Shown here: positions 15,700 through 24,622 of the stretch, piece by piece
Layout: every line of letters begins with the position of its first letter
Numbering within the stretch: the stretch's first letter is position 1
Source of the DNA: Micromonospora marina
GTDB lineage: Bacteria; Actinomycetota; Actinomycetes; Mycobacteriales; Micromonosporaceae
DNA length: 64,000 nt
Assembly: GCF_900091565.1 (NCBI RefSeq)
Contig: NZ_FMCV01000013.1
Span: 62,001 to 126,000 of the forward strand
Direction: 5' to 3'
Notes under the pieces: model-generated
What the model saw: the letters and a program-made list of their open reading frames with translations, nothing else
Databases searched by the model: none
What the model was told of the DNA's origin: nothing
Program-made: the position numbers and the translations under genes

Positions 15700-16075
15700 G
15701 CGCCACACGGTACGGGCCGACAGCTGAGCGTTCGCTGAGATCCGCCGTACGTCTGTCCGGTTGCACCGATCGTCGAGTAGCGTCCGTCATCCGCCAAAGG
15801 TCCAGAGCGTCCCAGCGGGACGTATTCGGATCATGTGAATTCACATCTACGGGCGCAAAACGTCATCGATGTCACGTCTCGGCAACACGATCACACGCTA
15901 CGTACCACTCCCCTTGACGCAGAGTCACCCAGAGTGGACTGACGTGAAGCCGACTCATTGGCCGAGGTCCCACCCGCGTCCGGTTCGGCTACTTTTCCGG
16001 TCCGGTGCACGGGACTGCGTACGGCGACCCCCCGGGGCACCGATCGCCCCGCCGTCGCCGGAGGAGACACACACC
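15700..16075. promoter_or_regulatory. Divergent intergenic region between the hydrolase-ABC fusion and the conservon locus
   Basis: No gene is seen in these 376 bp. They contain a perfect 14-bp palindrome ATGTGAATTCACAT at 15833-15846 and a TTGACG hexamer at 15914-15919 that could be the -35 of a promoter for the rightward genes, though no good -10 follows at the right distance. GGAGGAG just before 16076 is the ribosome-binding site of the sensor gene. The palindrome could be an operator for either direction. Confidence 0.45.
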
Positions 16076-17254
16076 ATGACAGTCCCCGCGTCGCGGGTCC
16101 GTCGGCGGCCCGCCGTACCGGGCCGCACGCTCGCCCTGGTCCTGGCGCTGGCGCTGCTGGCCCCACTCGGGCTGATCTTCGTCCAGGCCGAACGCGACTT
16201 CGCCGACGACCACGACCTGGTGAGCCGGGAACGGCTCGGCGTCCGCTACCTGCGCGCCCTCGGGCCGCTCACCGACGCGGTGGTGGAGGCCCAGGCCATC
16301 GCCGTCGCCGAGGGGGCCGTCTCCCGGGCCTCGCTCGCCGCCGCCGTCGAGGGCGTCGCGGAGGTGGACAACGCCGTCGGCGACGAGCTGCGCACCCACG
16401 AACGCTGGGCCGGGCTGCGGGCCAAGCTGGAGGCGCTGCCGGACCGCGGAATCGGTGACCCCGAGGCGGCGTTCCGGGCCTACAGCGAGGCGTCCGACCT
16501 GCTCCTGGCCCTCTACCGCAAGGTGCGGGAGAGCTCCGGGCTGATCCGCGACCCGCGCTCCGACTCGTTCTTCCTCCAGGACGGCATCGGCGGGGACCTG
16601 CCCACCGCGACCGTGCTGGCCGGGCGGCTCGTCGACCTGGCCCGGCTGTCCGCCAAGCGCCCCGCCGCCGAACGCGCGCGCATCGGCGCGGAGCTGGCCG
16701 AGCTGCGCGTCTCCGCGCTCGGTCCCGCCAACGGCCTGGTCGCCGACCTGCGCTCGGCGGTCGACAGCTCGGAGAGCACCGACCTGGGCGCCAACGTGCT
16801 CACTCCGCTGGACACCTACCAGCGTTCGCTGGAGACGTTCGCGCTCTATTCGGCGCCCGGCGCCGGCCGGTCCGCGCCGAGCACCGACCAGCTCACCCGC
16901 GCCGGGATCAGCGCGCAGAACTCCGCCAAGCAGCTCCGCACGGTGATCCTCGACCAGCTCGACGCGCTGCTGCGGGAACGGCTCGACGCGCTGGAGCGGG
17001 ACCGGCTGCTGGGCCGGATCGCCGCCGCCGCGGCGGCGGCGCTGATCGCCGGGATCGTCGCGCTGCACGTGGCCGCGCTGCGCCGGGACCGGTCCCGGGC
17101 CACCCCGGCACGCCGGGAACCGGCCGAGGCCGGGCCGGCGCCGGCTGTCCACCCGAACCCACCGCTCCCCGCGCCCGGGGCAGACCGTCAGCCCGTCGCG
17201 GTGGGGCACGGTGGCGACGCCGACCGGTGGAGGCCGTTCGATGCTGCTCGGTAG
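16076..17254 (+). CDS. Stand-alone membrane sensor protein upstream of conservon
   Basis: 392 residues: an N-terminal TM helix ('TLALVLALALLAPLGLIFV'), a long helical extracellular domain and a second TM near residue 320 ('AAAAAALIAGIVALHVAAL'), then a short Arg/Pro-rich cytoplasmic tail. The extracellular part has 'ESSGLIRDPRSDSFFLQDG', a pattern common in four-helix sensor domains of chemoreceptors and kinases. No kinase, HAMP or GGDEF domain follows. Its last 14 bases overlap the cvnA gene, so it belongs to the conservon transcript. It could pass a signal to CvnA. The ATG follows GGAGGAG. This is inference; the protein is otherwise uncharacterised. Confidence 0.8.
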   Translation: MTVPASRVRRRPAVPGRTLALVLALALLAPLGLIFVQAERDFADDHDLVSRERLGVRYLRALGPLTDAVVEAQAIAVAEGAVSRASLAAAVEGVAEVDNAVGDELRTHERWAGLRAKLEALPDRGIGDPEAAFRAYSEASDLLLALYRKVRESSGLIRDPRSDSFFLQDGIGGDLPTATVLAGRLVDLARLSAKRPAAERARIGAELAELRVSALGPANGLVADLRSAVDSSESTDLGANVLTPLDTYQRSLETFALYSAPGAGRSAPSTDQLTRAGISAQNSAKQLRTVILDQLDALLRERLDALERDRLLGRIAAAAAAALIAGIVALHVAALRRDRSRATPARREPAEAGPAPAVHPNPPLPAPGADRQPVAVGHGGDADRWRPFDAAR

Positions 17255-19982
17255 GTTACGCATCCGGGGCAAGCTCGCCCTGCTGGTGATCATTCCGCTG
17301 CTCAGCATGGTCGGGCTCGCCGTACCGGTCGTCATCGACCGGGTGACCGCCGCCCGGGAGGCCGCCGACACCGCCGAGACCGTCCGGGTCGCCAGCCGGG
17401 TCGGCAGCCTGGTCCAGGACCTTCAGCAGGAACGCCTGCTGTCGGTCGGGCTGCTGCTCGGGCGGGTGAGCCGTACCGAGCTGATCCAGAAGTCGGCCAC
17501 CGTCGACGACCGGGTCGCCGACCTGCGCGCCGAGCCGCTGCCGGCGGCGGTCCGCGACAGCCTCGACGCGGTGCGCCGGCTGGAGGACGTCCGCAACACC
17601 ACGCTCGCCGGACGGGCCACCCCGCAGCAGATCCTGACCGTGTTCGGCGAGGTCGACACCGCCCTGATCGACGCGCTGCGGCTGCCCTTCCAGGTGGACA
17701 CCGACACCCCGGCCGGACGGCAGGTGCTCGCCCTGGACGCGCTGCTGCGCGTCGACGAGGCCCTCAGCTCGTGCACCACCCAGATCGTGCTGGTCAAGGC
17801 GACGGGCGATCCGCAGTTGGCCCGCTCGTTCGTGGCGTGCGTGGCGGCGCTCAACGTCGACAACCGGCGGTTCCGCAAGCTGATCACGCCCGAGCAGCTC
17901 AAGGTGGCCGAGCTGGACGACGCGGCGGTGGCCGCCCGGACCAGCCCGACGTTCCTGGCGGACAGCATCCGCGACCCGGACGGGGCGATCGCCCCGGTGC
18001 CGCTGGACGTGCTGTTCCCGTCGGCCCGGTCGATGATCACGCTGGGCCAGTTCGTGGAGAAGAAGGTCGTCGCGGACGTCATCGCGGAGACCCGCTCGCG
18101 GGAACGGGAGGCCCTGACCGCAGCCTGGCTGGTCAGCCTGGGAACGGCGGCGATCCTGCTCGTCGTGGTGCTGCTGAGCATGACGGTGGCGCGTATGGTG
18201 GCCCGGCCGCTGAGCCGGCTCACCCGCTCCGCCGAGCGCGTCGCCCGGGTCACCGAGGCCGAACTGACCCGGGTCGCCGACGACGAGTCCGAGGCCGTCC
18301 CCCCGGTACGCCTCGACCCGGTCGAGGTGAGCGCCCGGGACGAGATCGGCGACCTGGCCCGCGCGTTCGACCGGGTGCAGCACACCGCCGCCCGGCTGGT
18401 CGAGCGGCAGGTCGCCGGGCGGCGCAACGTGGCGCAGATGTTCGGCCACGTCGGCCGCCGTACGCAGAACCTCGTCGGCCGCCAGATCGCGCTCATCGAC
18501 CGGCTGGAACGGCAGGAGACCGACCCGGGCCGCCTGGAGCACCTCTACCGGCTGGACCACATCTCCAGCCGGTTGCGCCGCAACGCGGGCAGCCTGGTGG
18601 TGCTCTCCGGCGCCACCGGCTCGGACGGTCACGTGGCACCGGTCCCGCTGGCTGACGTGGTCCGGCTCGCGCTCGGCGAGATCGAGGACTACACCCGCGT
18701 CGACGTGGAGGTGCCGCCCGGCGTGGCGGCGGCCCCCGCCATCGCCGGCGATCTGGTGCTGACGCTCGCCGAGCTGATGGAGAACGCCACCTCGTTCTCG
18801 CCGCCGCACACCCGCGTGGTGGTGACAGGTGAGCTGACCGACGGCGGGGCCCGGCTGGTCGTGGTCGACCACGGCATCGGCCTGACCGAGGACCGGATGA
18901 CCGAGGAGAACGCCCGGTTCACCCGGCGGGAACGCCTCGACCTCGCCCCGACCGAGGTCCTCGGCCTGTTCGTGGTCGGCCGACTGGCCCGCCGGCACGG
19001 CTGGAGCGTCCGGCTGAGCCACACCCCCGGCAGCGGCGTCACCGCCGCGCTGGAGATCCCGGGCGCCTCGCTCGTGATCCGCCGCCCCGAGCCGGTCGGC
19101 GCCGGGGCCGGCCGGGCCGCGGTGCCCGGCGCCCGCGAGCCGGAGCCGCCGGCCGTCGACGCGCCGGCTGTCAACGCGCCGGCCGGCTTCGACGCCGAGA
19201 TGCTGACCCGGGCCACGCGCAGCATGTCCAGCGGCGACCCGTGGAACGCCTTCGGCAGCCAGTCCGGCACCGGGGAGGCGGACGAGGCCGACGGTGGCCC
19301 GCCGTCGGCCTGGCCGCCCGGCGCCCGGCCGGCCGGACCGGCGGCGCGTCCCGGGCACGTCTCCCCGCCGACACCGGTCGTCGGCCCGGCACCGGCCGCT
19401 CCCCCGGCCGCCCGGCCGACGACCGGCCCGACCCTGGCACCGCCGACGACCGGCCCGACCCTGGCACCGCCGGCCACCCGTCCGGTCCTGGCGCCGTCCA
19501 CCGGCCCGGCGCTCGCTCCGCCACCCCCGGCCGTGCCGGCACCGACCGGGCCGAACCCGGCCGGCCCACCCGCCGGGCGGCCCGGTACCCGGTCGCCGAT
19601 CCGGCAGCGGGTGCCCGGCGCGAATCTGCCGGCCGCCCCGCCCGCCGGTCCGGCCGGACCGGCCACCGGCGGGCCGCTGATCGGCGTACCGGCGGATCCG
19701 TCCAGCGTCCGGGCCCTGGTCGAGGCGTTCCAGGACGGGGTACGGCGGGCCGAGGGCGACGTCGACCAGGCGCCCCCGGTGGCGGAGCGGCCCCGGCTCA
19801 GCCGCCGGGTGCCGGGCGCGAACCTGTCCGTCTCCCCGGCGCAGTCCGTACCCCCCACCAGCTCCGACCCCGGCGACCCCGTCGAGGTCCGCAACCGGAT
19901 CAGCGAGTTCGAGGCGGGCGTCGCCCGTGCTCTGCGCGAAGTCAGTACCGACCGCCGCTACGAAGAGGACCCATCACGGTGA
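17241..19982 (+). CDS. cvnA: Conservon sensor-kinase-like protein CvnA (nitrate/nitrite-type sensor, HAMP, HATPase)
   Basis: A 913-residue membrane protein. It has a TM helix at the start ('LALLVIIPLLSMVGLAVPVVI'), an extracellular NIT-type helical sensor to about 285, and a second TM ('AAILLVVVLLSMTVARMVA'). A HAMP domain follows, then a dimerisation region ('RNVAQMFGHVGRRTQNLVGRQ') and a HATPase with 'LMENATSFSPPHTRV' (N box) and 'VVDHGIGLTEDRM' (G1 box). From about 620 on it is Pro/Ala-rich and disordered, with repeated 'TTGPTLAPP' units. There is no classic phosphoacceptor histidine block, as usual for CvnA proteins. The ATG at 17241 follows GGTGGAGG. It heads the four-gene conservon known from Streptomyces. 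Confidence 0.9.
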   Translation: MLLGRLRIRGKLALLVIIPLLSMVGLAVPVVIDRVTAAREAADTAETVRVASRVGSLVQDLQQERLLSVGLLLGRVSRTELIQKSATVDDRVADLRAEPLPAAVRDSLDAVRRLEDVRNTTLAGRATPQQILTVFGEVDTALIDALRLPFQVDTDTPAGRQVLALDALLRVDEALSSCTTQIVLVKATGDPQLARSFVACVAALNVDNRRFRKLITPEQLKVAELDDAAVAARTSPTFLADSIRDPDGAIAPVPLDVLFPSARSMITLGQFVEKKVVADVIAETRSREREALTAAWLVSLGTAAILLVVVLLSMTVARMVARPLSRLTRSAERVARVTEAELTRVADDESEAVPPVRLDPVEVSARDEIGDLARAFDRVQHTAARLVERQVAGRRNVAQMFGHVGRRTQNLVGRQIALIDRLERQETDPGRLEHLYRLDHISSRLRRNAGSLVVLSGATGSDGHVAPVPLADVVRLALGEIEDYTRVDVEVPPGVAAAPAIAGDLVLTLAELMENATSFSPPHTRVVVTGELTDGGARLVVVDHGIGLTEDRMTEENARFTRRERLDLAPTEVLGLFVVGRLARRHGWSVRLSHTPGSGVTAALEIPGASLVIRRPEPVGAGAGRAAVPGAREPEPPAVDAPAVNAPAGFDAEMLTRATRSMSSGDPWNAFGSQSGTGEADEADGGPPSAWPPGARPAGPAARPGHVSPPTPVVGPAPAAPPAARPTTGPTLAPPTTGPTLAPPATRPVLAPSTGPALAPPPPAVPAPTGPNPAGPPAGRPGTRSPIRQRVPGANLPAAPPAGPAGPATGGPLIGVPADPSSVRALVEAFQDGVRRAEGDVDQAPPVAERPRLSRRVPGANLSVSPAQSVPPTSSDPGDPVEVRNRISEFEAGVARALREVSTDRRYEEDPSR

Positions 19983-20443
19983 CCAGCCCCTTCCTCCACG
20001 AGAACGTCGAACAGAGCACCACCGGTGACCTCAGTCCCGAGGCACGCACCTTCAACTGGCTGCTCGACTCGTTCACCTCCAGCACCGCCGGGGTGATGGA
20101 GGCGATCGCGGTCTCCTCGGACGGGCTGTTGATGGCCATGTCCGCGATCAAGGACCGGTCCAACGCGGAACGGCTCGCCGCCGTGGTCTCCGGCATGACC
20201 AGCCTCGCCGGCGGCGCGGCCAGCTGGTACGCGCTCGGCGCGCTCAACCGGGTGATCGTCGACATGGCCGAGGGATACCTGCTGATCAGCGCGATCAGCA
20301 GCGGCTCGGTGCTCGGCGTCGTCGCCGACCGCACGGCGAACCTGGGCACCGTGGCGTACGAGATGACGCTGTTCGCCGGCCGCGCCGGCGGTGCCCTGAG
20401 TCCCCGCCTGATAGCCGAACTGAAGAACGCCGTACAGCAATGA
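19979..20443 (+). CDS. cvnB: Conservon roadblock/LC7-domain protein CvnB
   Basis: A 154-residue roadblock/LC7 protein ('FNWLLDSFTSSTAGVMEAIAVSSDGLLMAMSA', 'LAAVVSGMTSLAGGAASWYALG'). Such proteins regulate small GTPases, and in conservons CvnB links CvnA to the GTPase CvnD. The GTG start overlaps the cvnA stop as GTGA, and its stop overlaps cvnC as ATGA. The start is fixed by these overlaps and by the family N-terminus. It is about the usual length for CvnB. Confidence 0.92.
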   Translation: MTSPFLHENVEQSTTGDLSPEARTFNWLLDSFTSSTAGVMEAIAVSSDGLLMAMSAIKDRSNAERLAAVVSGMTSLAGGAASWYALGALNRVIVDMAEGYLLISAISSGSVLGVVADRTANLGTVAYEMTLFAGRAGGALSPRLIAELKNAVQQ

Positions 20444-20889
20444 TCCCAGGGGCCGCCGGCGCGGACCCGGAGCCGGAGCCCGGCGTCCGGATCCGCCCCT
20501 TCCTGAACGCGTCCGCTCCGGTGCCGGAGCCGGACGCGGGCGACGGGGAGCCGACCGGCCCACGCCCCTTCGTGCTGACCTCCGGACGGGTGGACGGCGA
20601 CCCGGCAATCGGCCTGGAGACCCAGGTCACCGCTCGTCCGGGCAGCACCTCGTGGGCGGTGACCGCCCGGTTGGCCCCGGAGCTGGCGGCGATCGTCGCG
20701 ATCTGCGCCGAACCCGTCTCGGTGGCCGAGATCTCCGCCCGGACCCGGATGCACTTCGGGGTGACCCGGGTGCTGGTCGGCGACCTCCGGGCCGCCGGCC
20801 ATCTCGACGTGCACGTCGCGGACGTCGACGACGCCCTCGATCCCGACATCATCCTGCGAGTGATTGATGGACTTCGTGCGATCTCCTGA
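20440..20889 (+). CDS. cvnC: Conservon DUF742 protein CvnC
   Basis: A 149-residue DUF742 protein. The C-terminal two thirds carry the family pattern 'RPFVLTSGRVDGDPAIGLETQVTA', 'LAPELAAIVAICAEPVSVAEISARTRMHFGVTRVLVGDLRAAGHL', which looks like a winged-helix fold. The first 35 residues are acidic and Pro-rich. It overlaps cvnB by 4 bases and cvnD by 23 bases, so all conservon proteins are made together. In Streptomyces CvnC joins the CvnA-D complex; its biochemical job is not settled. Confidence 0.9.
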   Translation: MIPGAAGADPEPEPGVRIRPFLNASAPVPEPDAGDGEPTGPRPFVLTSGRVDGDPAIGLETQVTARPGSTSWAVTARLAPELAAIVAICAEPVSVAEISARTRMHFGVTRVLVGDLRAAGHLDVHVADVDDALDPDIILRVIDGLRAIS

Positions 20890-21628
20890 ATGGCCGGCGG
20901 CCGCCACGGGCGGGCCGGCCGCGAACAGCGCCCCGAGCCGCTACGGCGGCCCGGCGCCGCTGATCGGCCGGGCCACGCCGCCCCCGCCCACCCCGCCGCT
21001 GCCGTACCTGCCGCCCGGTACGCCGCCGGCCGAACCGGCTCCGATCGTCAGCCGGGTGCCGGCGCCCCGGCCGCCGATCCCGGTCAAGATCCTCATCGCC
21101 GGTGGCTTCGGGGTCGGCAAGACCACCACCGTCGGCGCGATCTCCGAGATCGCGCCGCTGACCACCGAGGCGGAGATGACCACCGCCGGCATCGGCATCG
21201 ACGACCTGGGCGGGGTCGCCGGGAAGACCACCACCACCGTGGCCATGGACTTCGGTTGCGTGACCATCGACCGCAGCCTGAAGCTCTACCTCTTCGGTAC
21301 GCCCGGCCAGGCGCGCTTCGGGTTCATGTGGGACGACCTGGCCCGGGGCGCGCTCGGCGCGCTCGTGGTGGTGGACAGCGCCCGGCTCGACGACTGCTAC
21401 CCGGCGGTCGACTTCTTCGAGCGGTCCGGGCTGCCGTTCGCGGTGGGCGTCAACGCCTTCGACGGCCGGCTGGCCCTGGACCTGCCGTCGATCCGCTGGG
21501 CGCTGGCGATCGCCGAGCACGTGCCGCTGGTGCAGTTCGACGCCCGGGACCGCCTCTCGGTACGGGACGCCCTGCTCATCGTCCTGGACCGCGCGCTGGA
21601 CCGGGCCACCCGATCCCGGGCAGGCTGA
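20867..21628 (+). CDS. cvnD: Conservon GTPase CvnD
   Basis: A 253-residue GTPase. After a Pro-rich leader of about 70 residues come the P-loop GGFGVGKTT, the switch II-like 'YLFGTPGQARF' and the guanine-specificity region 'AVGVNAFDG' (NxFD in place of NKxD, typical of this prokaryotic family). It is the output switch of the conservon, presumably cycling under CvnA/CvnB control. TTG at 20864 directly before the ATG at 20867 is an alternative start; the gene begins 23 bases inside cvnC. Targets cannot be told from the sequence. Confidence 0.92.
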   Translation: MDFVRSPEWPAAATGGPAANSAPSRYGGPAPLIGRATPPPPTPPLPYLPPGTPPAEPAPIVSRVPAPRPPIPVKILIAGGFGVGKTTTVGAISEIAPLTTEAEMTTAGIGIDDLGGVAGKTTTTVAMDFGCVTIDRSLKLYLFGTPGQARFGFMWDDLARGALGALVVVDSARLDDCYPAVDFFERSGLPFAVGVNAFDGRLALDLPSIRWALAIAEHVPLVQFDARDRLSVRDALLIVLDRALDRATRSRAG

Positions 21629-21675
21629 GAACCGGCAGTCGTTTCGATCCGTTGTCTGGCGAAGGGGTGGACGCC

Positions 21676-22161
21676 ATGAGAGGTGATCTGGACGAGACAC
21701 TGGCCCGGATGGCGCGTCGCGAGGAGGCGCTGCGCCGCCGGGCGCCGATGCCCGGCGAGCCGGCCGGCCGGGACGCAGCCGCGGAGGCGGCGGACGAGCC
21801 GGGCGACGGGCGGGCGGGGCACGGCGCGTACCGGCTGCGCGGCGGCGAGGCACCGGTGCGGCGCGACCCGGTCGAGGAGGTCGCCGAGGCGGTCCGGCGG
21901 GTGGTGGCCGAGCACCCCGGGCTCGCCGTGACGCTTCGGGTGGAACTGGGCGAGCAGGCGTACCCGCTGCGGGTCTCCTGGTCCGGCCCGGCGGTGACGG
22001 TGGACCCGGCGACGCCGCCCGCGCCGCCGCCGGCGTGGCCCATGTCGGTGAAGACGGTGCCCGCGCCCGGCCACGACCCGCTGGAGTCCGACCCGGCGGC
22101 CCGGCTGGCCGAGATGATCCGGCGCGACCCCTCGCTGCTGGACGACCCGGGCCCGCGCTGA
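21676..22161 (+). CDS. Hypothetical hydrophilic protein downstream of conservon
   Basis: 161 residues, Ala/Pro/Arg-rich, without a recognised domain. A structured middle part ('PVEEVAEAVRRVVAEHPGLAVTLRVELGEQAYPLRVSWSG') looks like a small alpha-beta unit. The C-terminus 'DPAARLAEMIRRDPSLLDDPG' is helical. The ATG at 21676 is preceded by GAAGGGGTGG. It is 47 bp after cvnD and 37 bp before the AAA ATPase gene on the same strand, so it could be the last gene of the conservon transcript or the first of the next. Strong codon bias in the frame supports that it is real. Confidence 0.7.
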   Translation: MRGDLDETLARMARREEALRRRAPMPGEPAGRDAAAEAADEPGDGRAGHGAYRLRGGEAPVRRDPVEEVAEAVRRVVAEHPGLAVTLRVELGEQAYPLRVSWSGPAVTVDPATPPAPPPAWPMSVKTVPAPGHDPLESDPAARLAEMIRRDPSLLDDPGPR

Positions 22162-22198
22162 CCCGGCACCCGATGATCGGGACGGCTACTGTCGGCGG

Positions 22199-24439
22199 GT
22201 GGCCGAACCCGACCTGACCCTGACCGCGACGCTGCGGCCGGCCGCGCTCGACGCCCGCCGCGGCGTGGTGCGCCTGCATCCCGAGGTGCTCACCGCGCTG
22301 GCGCTGCGCCCCGGCGACCCGGTGCGCCTGACCGGTCGCCGGGTCACCGCCGGGATCGCGGCCGCCGCCGAGCCGAGCACCAGCGGCGCCCTGCTGCACG
22401 CCGACGACCTGCTGCTGGGCAATCTCGGCATGCGAGCCGGCGGCCAGGTCACGGTGAGTCCGCTGCCGGCGACCCCGGCGCGCCGGCTCACGCTCTCCGG
22501 TCCGGCCGCGGTGGTCGCCGCGGTCCCGCCGGAGATGCTGCGGCTGGCACTGCTGGGCAAGGTGGTCACCGCCGGGGACGACGTCTCGCTGCTGCCGCAG
22601 GACGTGCTGCCGGACGCCGCCGTGCGCGGCCTGATCGAGGCCGCGCGGCGCAGTCTGGCCAGTTCCGTCGGGTACGCCTGGACGAGCACGCTGCTCACCG
22701 TCGTGTCGGCCGAACCGGCGGTCGGTGCGCTCGTCACCATGGACACGGTGGTGGGCTGGGAGCACGGCGCCGCCACTCGGGGCTCCGGCCCGGCGTCCTC
22801 GGCCTCCACCGCCAGGGTCTCCGCCCCCACCGCCCCGGCCGGACCGGAAGCCGACGGGGACCTGCTCGGTCCGGAGGACGCACCCGACGTGGACGAACTA
22901 CCCGGCCTGCGCGCCCAGGCCGAGGAGCTGACCGAACTGCTGGACCTGGGCTTCCACCACCGTGAGGTGCTGGGCCGGCTCGGTACCACCGTCTCGCTCG
23001 GTGTGCTGGTGGAGGGCCCGGCAGGCTCGGGCAAGTCCGCGCTGGTGCGTGCCGTCGCCGCCCGGGTCGGCGCGGGTGTCCGGCCGCTCTGGGCTCCGGA
23101 GCTGGCCGCACTCGGCAACGACGCGGCAGCCCGCCGGCTGCGCGAGGCGGCCTCGGCGGTCCGCGCCGGTGCTCCCGCCGTGCTGCTTGTCACCGACGTG
23201 GAGTCGATCGCCCCGGCCGACGAGCCGGGCCCGCTGGCCACCGTGTTCCGGCAGGTGGTGGCCGAGACGCTGCGGGCCGGCGCCGCGGTGGTGTGCACCA
23301 GCGGACGCCCCGAGGCAGTCGATCCGGCACTGCGCGGCCCGGACCTGCTCGCGCTGCGGATCACCGTGCCGCTGCCCGACGCGGCGCTGCGCCGGGAGCA
23401 GTTGACGGTGCTGACCCGTGAGGTGCCGCTCGCAGGTGACGTCCGGCTGGACGAGGTGGCCGCCCGTACCCCCGGGTTCGTCGCGGCGGACCTGGCGGCG
23501 CTGGTACGCGAGGCCGGGGTACGCGCGGCGCTGCGCCAGAAGACGGCGCAGACGCCGACGGTGGCGATGGCCGACTTCACCGCCGCGCTGGAGGTGGTCC
23601 GGCCGACCACGATGTCCGCCTCCACGCTGGAGCTGGCGTCGGTGACGCTGGACGACGTGGGCGGGCTGCACGAGGTCAAGCAGACACTCACCGAGTCGGT
23701 GCTCTGGCCGCTCACCTATCCGGACACGTTCGCCCGGCTGGGCGTGACGCCGCCGCGCGGCGTGCTGCTCTACGGCCCGCCCGGCTGCGGCAAGACCTAC
23801 CTGGTGACGGCGCTGGCCGGTTCCGGGCGGGCGAACGTGCTGTCGGTGAAGGGCGCGGAGCTGCTCTCGAAGTGGGTGGGTGAGAGCGAGCGGGCGGTCC
23901 GGGAGCTGTTCCGCCGCGCCCGCCAGGCCGCGCCCACGCTGGTTTTCCTGGACGAGGTGGACGCGCTGGCCCCGGTACGCGGGCAGGCCACCGACGGCGG
24001 TACGACCGACCGGGTGGTGGCGGCGCTGCTCACCGAGCTGGACGGCGTGGAGGCGCTGCGCAACGTGGTGGTGGTCGGCGCGACCAACCGGCCGGAGCTG
24101 GTCGACCCGGCGCTGCTGCGTCCCGGCCGGCTGGAACGCCTCGTGTACGTGCCGCCACCGGACGGCCCGGCCCGCACGGAGATCCTCCGCGCGTCCGCCC
24201 GGGACGTCCCGCTCGCCCCGGACGTGGACCTCGACGCGCTCGGCACCGAGCTGGACGGCTTCTCCGCCGCCGACTGCGCCGCGCTGATCCGGGAGGCGGC
24301 GCTGGCCGCCATGCGGGAGTCGCTGGAGGCGAGCACGGTGACCGCCGCGCATGTCGAGGCGGCCCGGGACCGCGTCCGGCCCTCGCTGGACCCGGTACAG
24401 CTCGCGCACCTGGAGTCGTACGCCGCCGGCCGGTCCTGA
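22199..24439 (+). CDS. Cdc48/VAT-like double AAA ATPase
   Basis: 746 residues: an N-terminal double-psi-barrel-like region ('VRLHPEVLTALALRPGDPVRL') and two AAA domains. D1 has Walker A GPAGSGKS (about 274), but its Walker B is degenerate ('VLLVTDVESI', no DE), so it probably binds but does not hydrolyse ATP. D2 is canonical: GPPGCGKT (about 526), 'LSKWVGESERAVRELF' pore/linker, Walker B VFLDEVDAL, second region of homology 'GATNRPELVDPALLRPGRL'. Such proteins unfold or remodel other proteins. The start is GTG with a weak ribosome-binding site. An Ala/Pro-rich linker follows the N-domain. Confidence 0.9.
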   Translation: MAEPDLTLTATLRPAALDARRGVVRLHPEVLTALALRPGDPVRLTGRRVTAGIAAAAEPSTSGALLHADDLLLGNLGMRAGGQVTVSPLPATPARRLTLSGPAAVVAAVPPEMLRLALLGKVVTAGDDVSLLPQDVLPDAAVRGLIEAARRSLASSVGYAWTSTLLTVVSAEPAVGALVTMDTVVGWEHGAATRGSGPASSASTARVSAPTAPAGPEADGDLLGPEDAPDVDELPGLRAQAEELTELLDLGFHHREVLGRLGTTVSLGVLVEGPAGSGKSALVRAVAARVGAGVRPLWAPELAALGNDAAARRLREAASAVRAGAPAVLLVTDVESIAPADEPGPLATVFRQVVAETLRAGAAVVCTSGRPEAVDPALRGPDLLALRITVPLPDAALRREQLTVLTREVPLAGDVRLDEVAARTPGFVAADLAALVREAGVRAALRQKTAQTPTVAMADFTAALEVVRPTTMSASTLELASVTLDDVGGLHEVKQTLTESVLWPLTYPDTFARLGVTPPRGVLLYGPPGCGKTYLVTALAGSGRANVLSVKGAELLSKWVGESERAVRELFRRARQAAPTLVFLDEVDALAPVRGQATDGGTTDRVVAALLTELDGVEALRNVVVVGATNRPELVDPALLRPGRLERLVYVPPPDGPARTEILRASARDVPLAPDVDLDALGTELDGFSAADCAALIREAALAAMRESLEASTVTAAHVEAARDRVRPSLDPVQLAHLESYAAGRS

Positions 24440-24483
24440 CCGCTCGCGCGGCAGCCGGGCGGCTCGCGCCGCGCCCCGGTCAG
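24436..24483 (+). terminator. Possible terminator after the AAA ATPase gene
   Basis: CTGACCG at the stop codon and CGGTCAG 35 bases later pair over 7 bp, and the GC-rich interior (CGCGCGGC / CGCGCCGCG) can extend the fold. No T-run follows. It is a weak call. Confidence 0.35.
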
Positions 24484-24622
24484 CTCTCGTCGCGGTGGCG
24501 GGCGGCCGGACGGCGGCAGCGACCGCCGCGGCGAGTGTCAGCGCGGTACGCGTCTCCTGCCAGCGGAACCACCCACCAAGGTGGCGTTGAGCAGGGAGAA
24601 CTCAGGCAGCGGGGAAGAGGGC

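Noticed and set aside
19400..19560. Tandem TTGPTLAPP codon repeats in cvnA as a CRISPR-like or mobile repeat
   Set aside because: They are in-frame coding repeats of the Pro-rich CvnA tail, not spacer-separated repeats.
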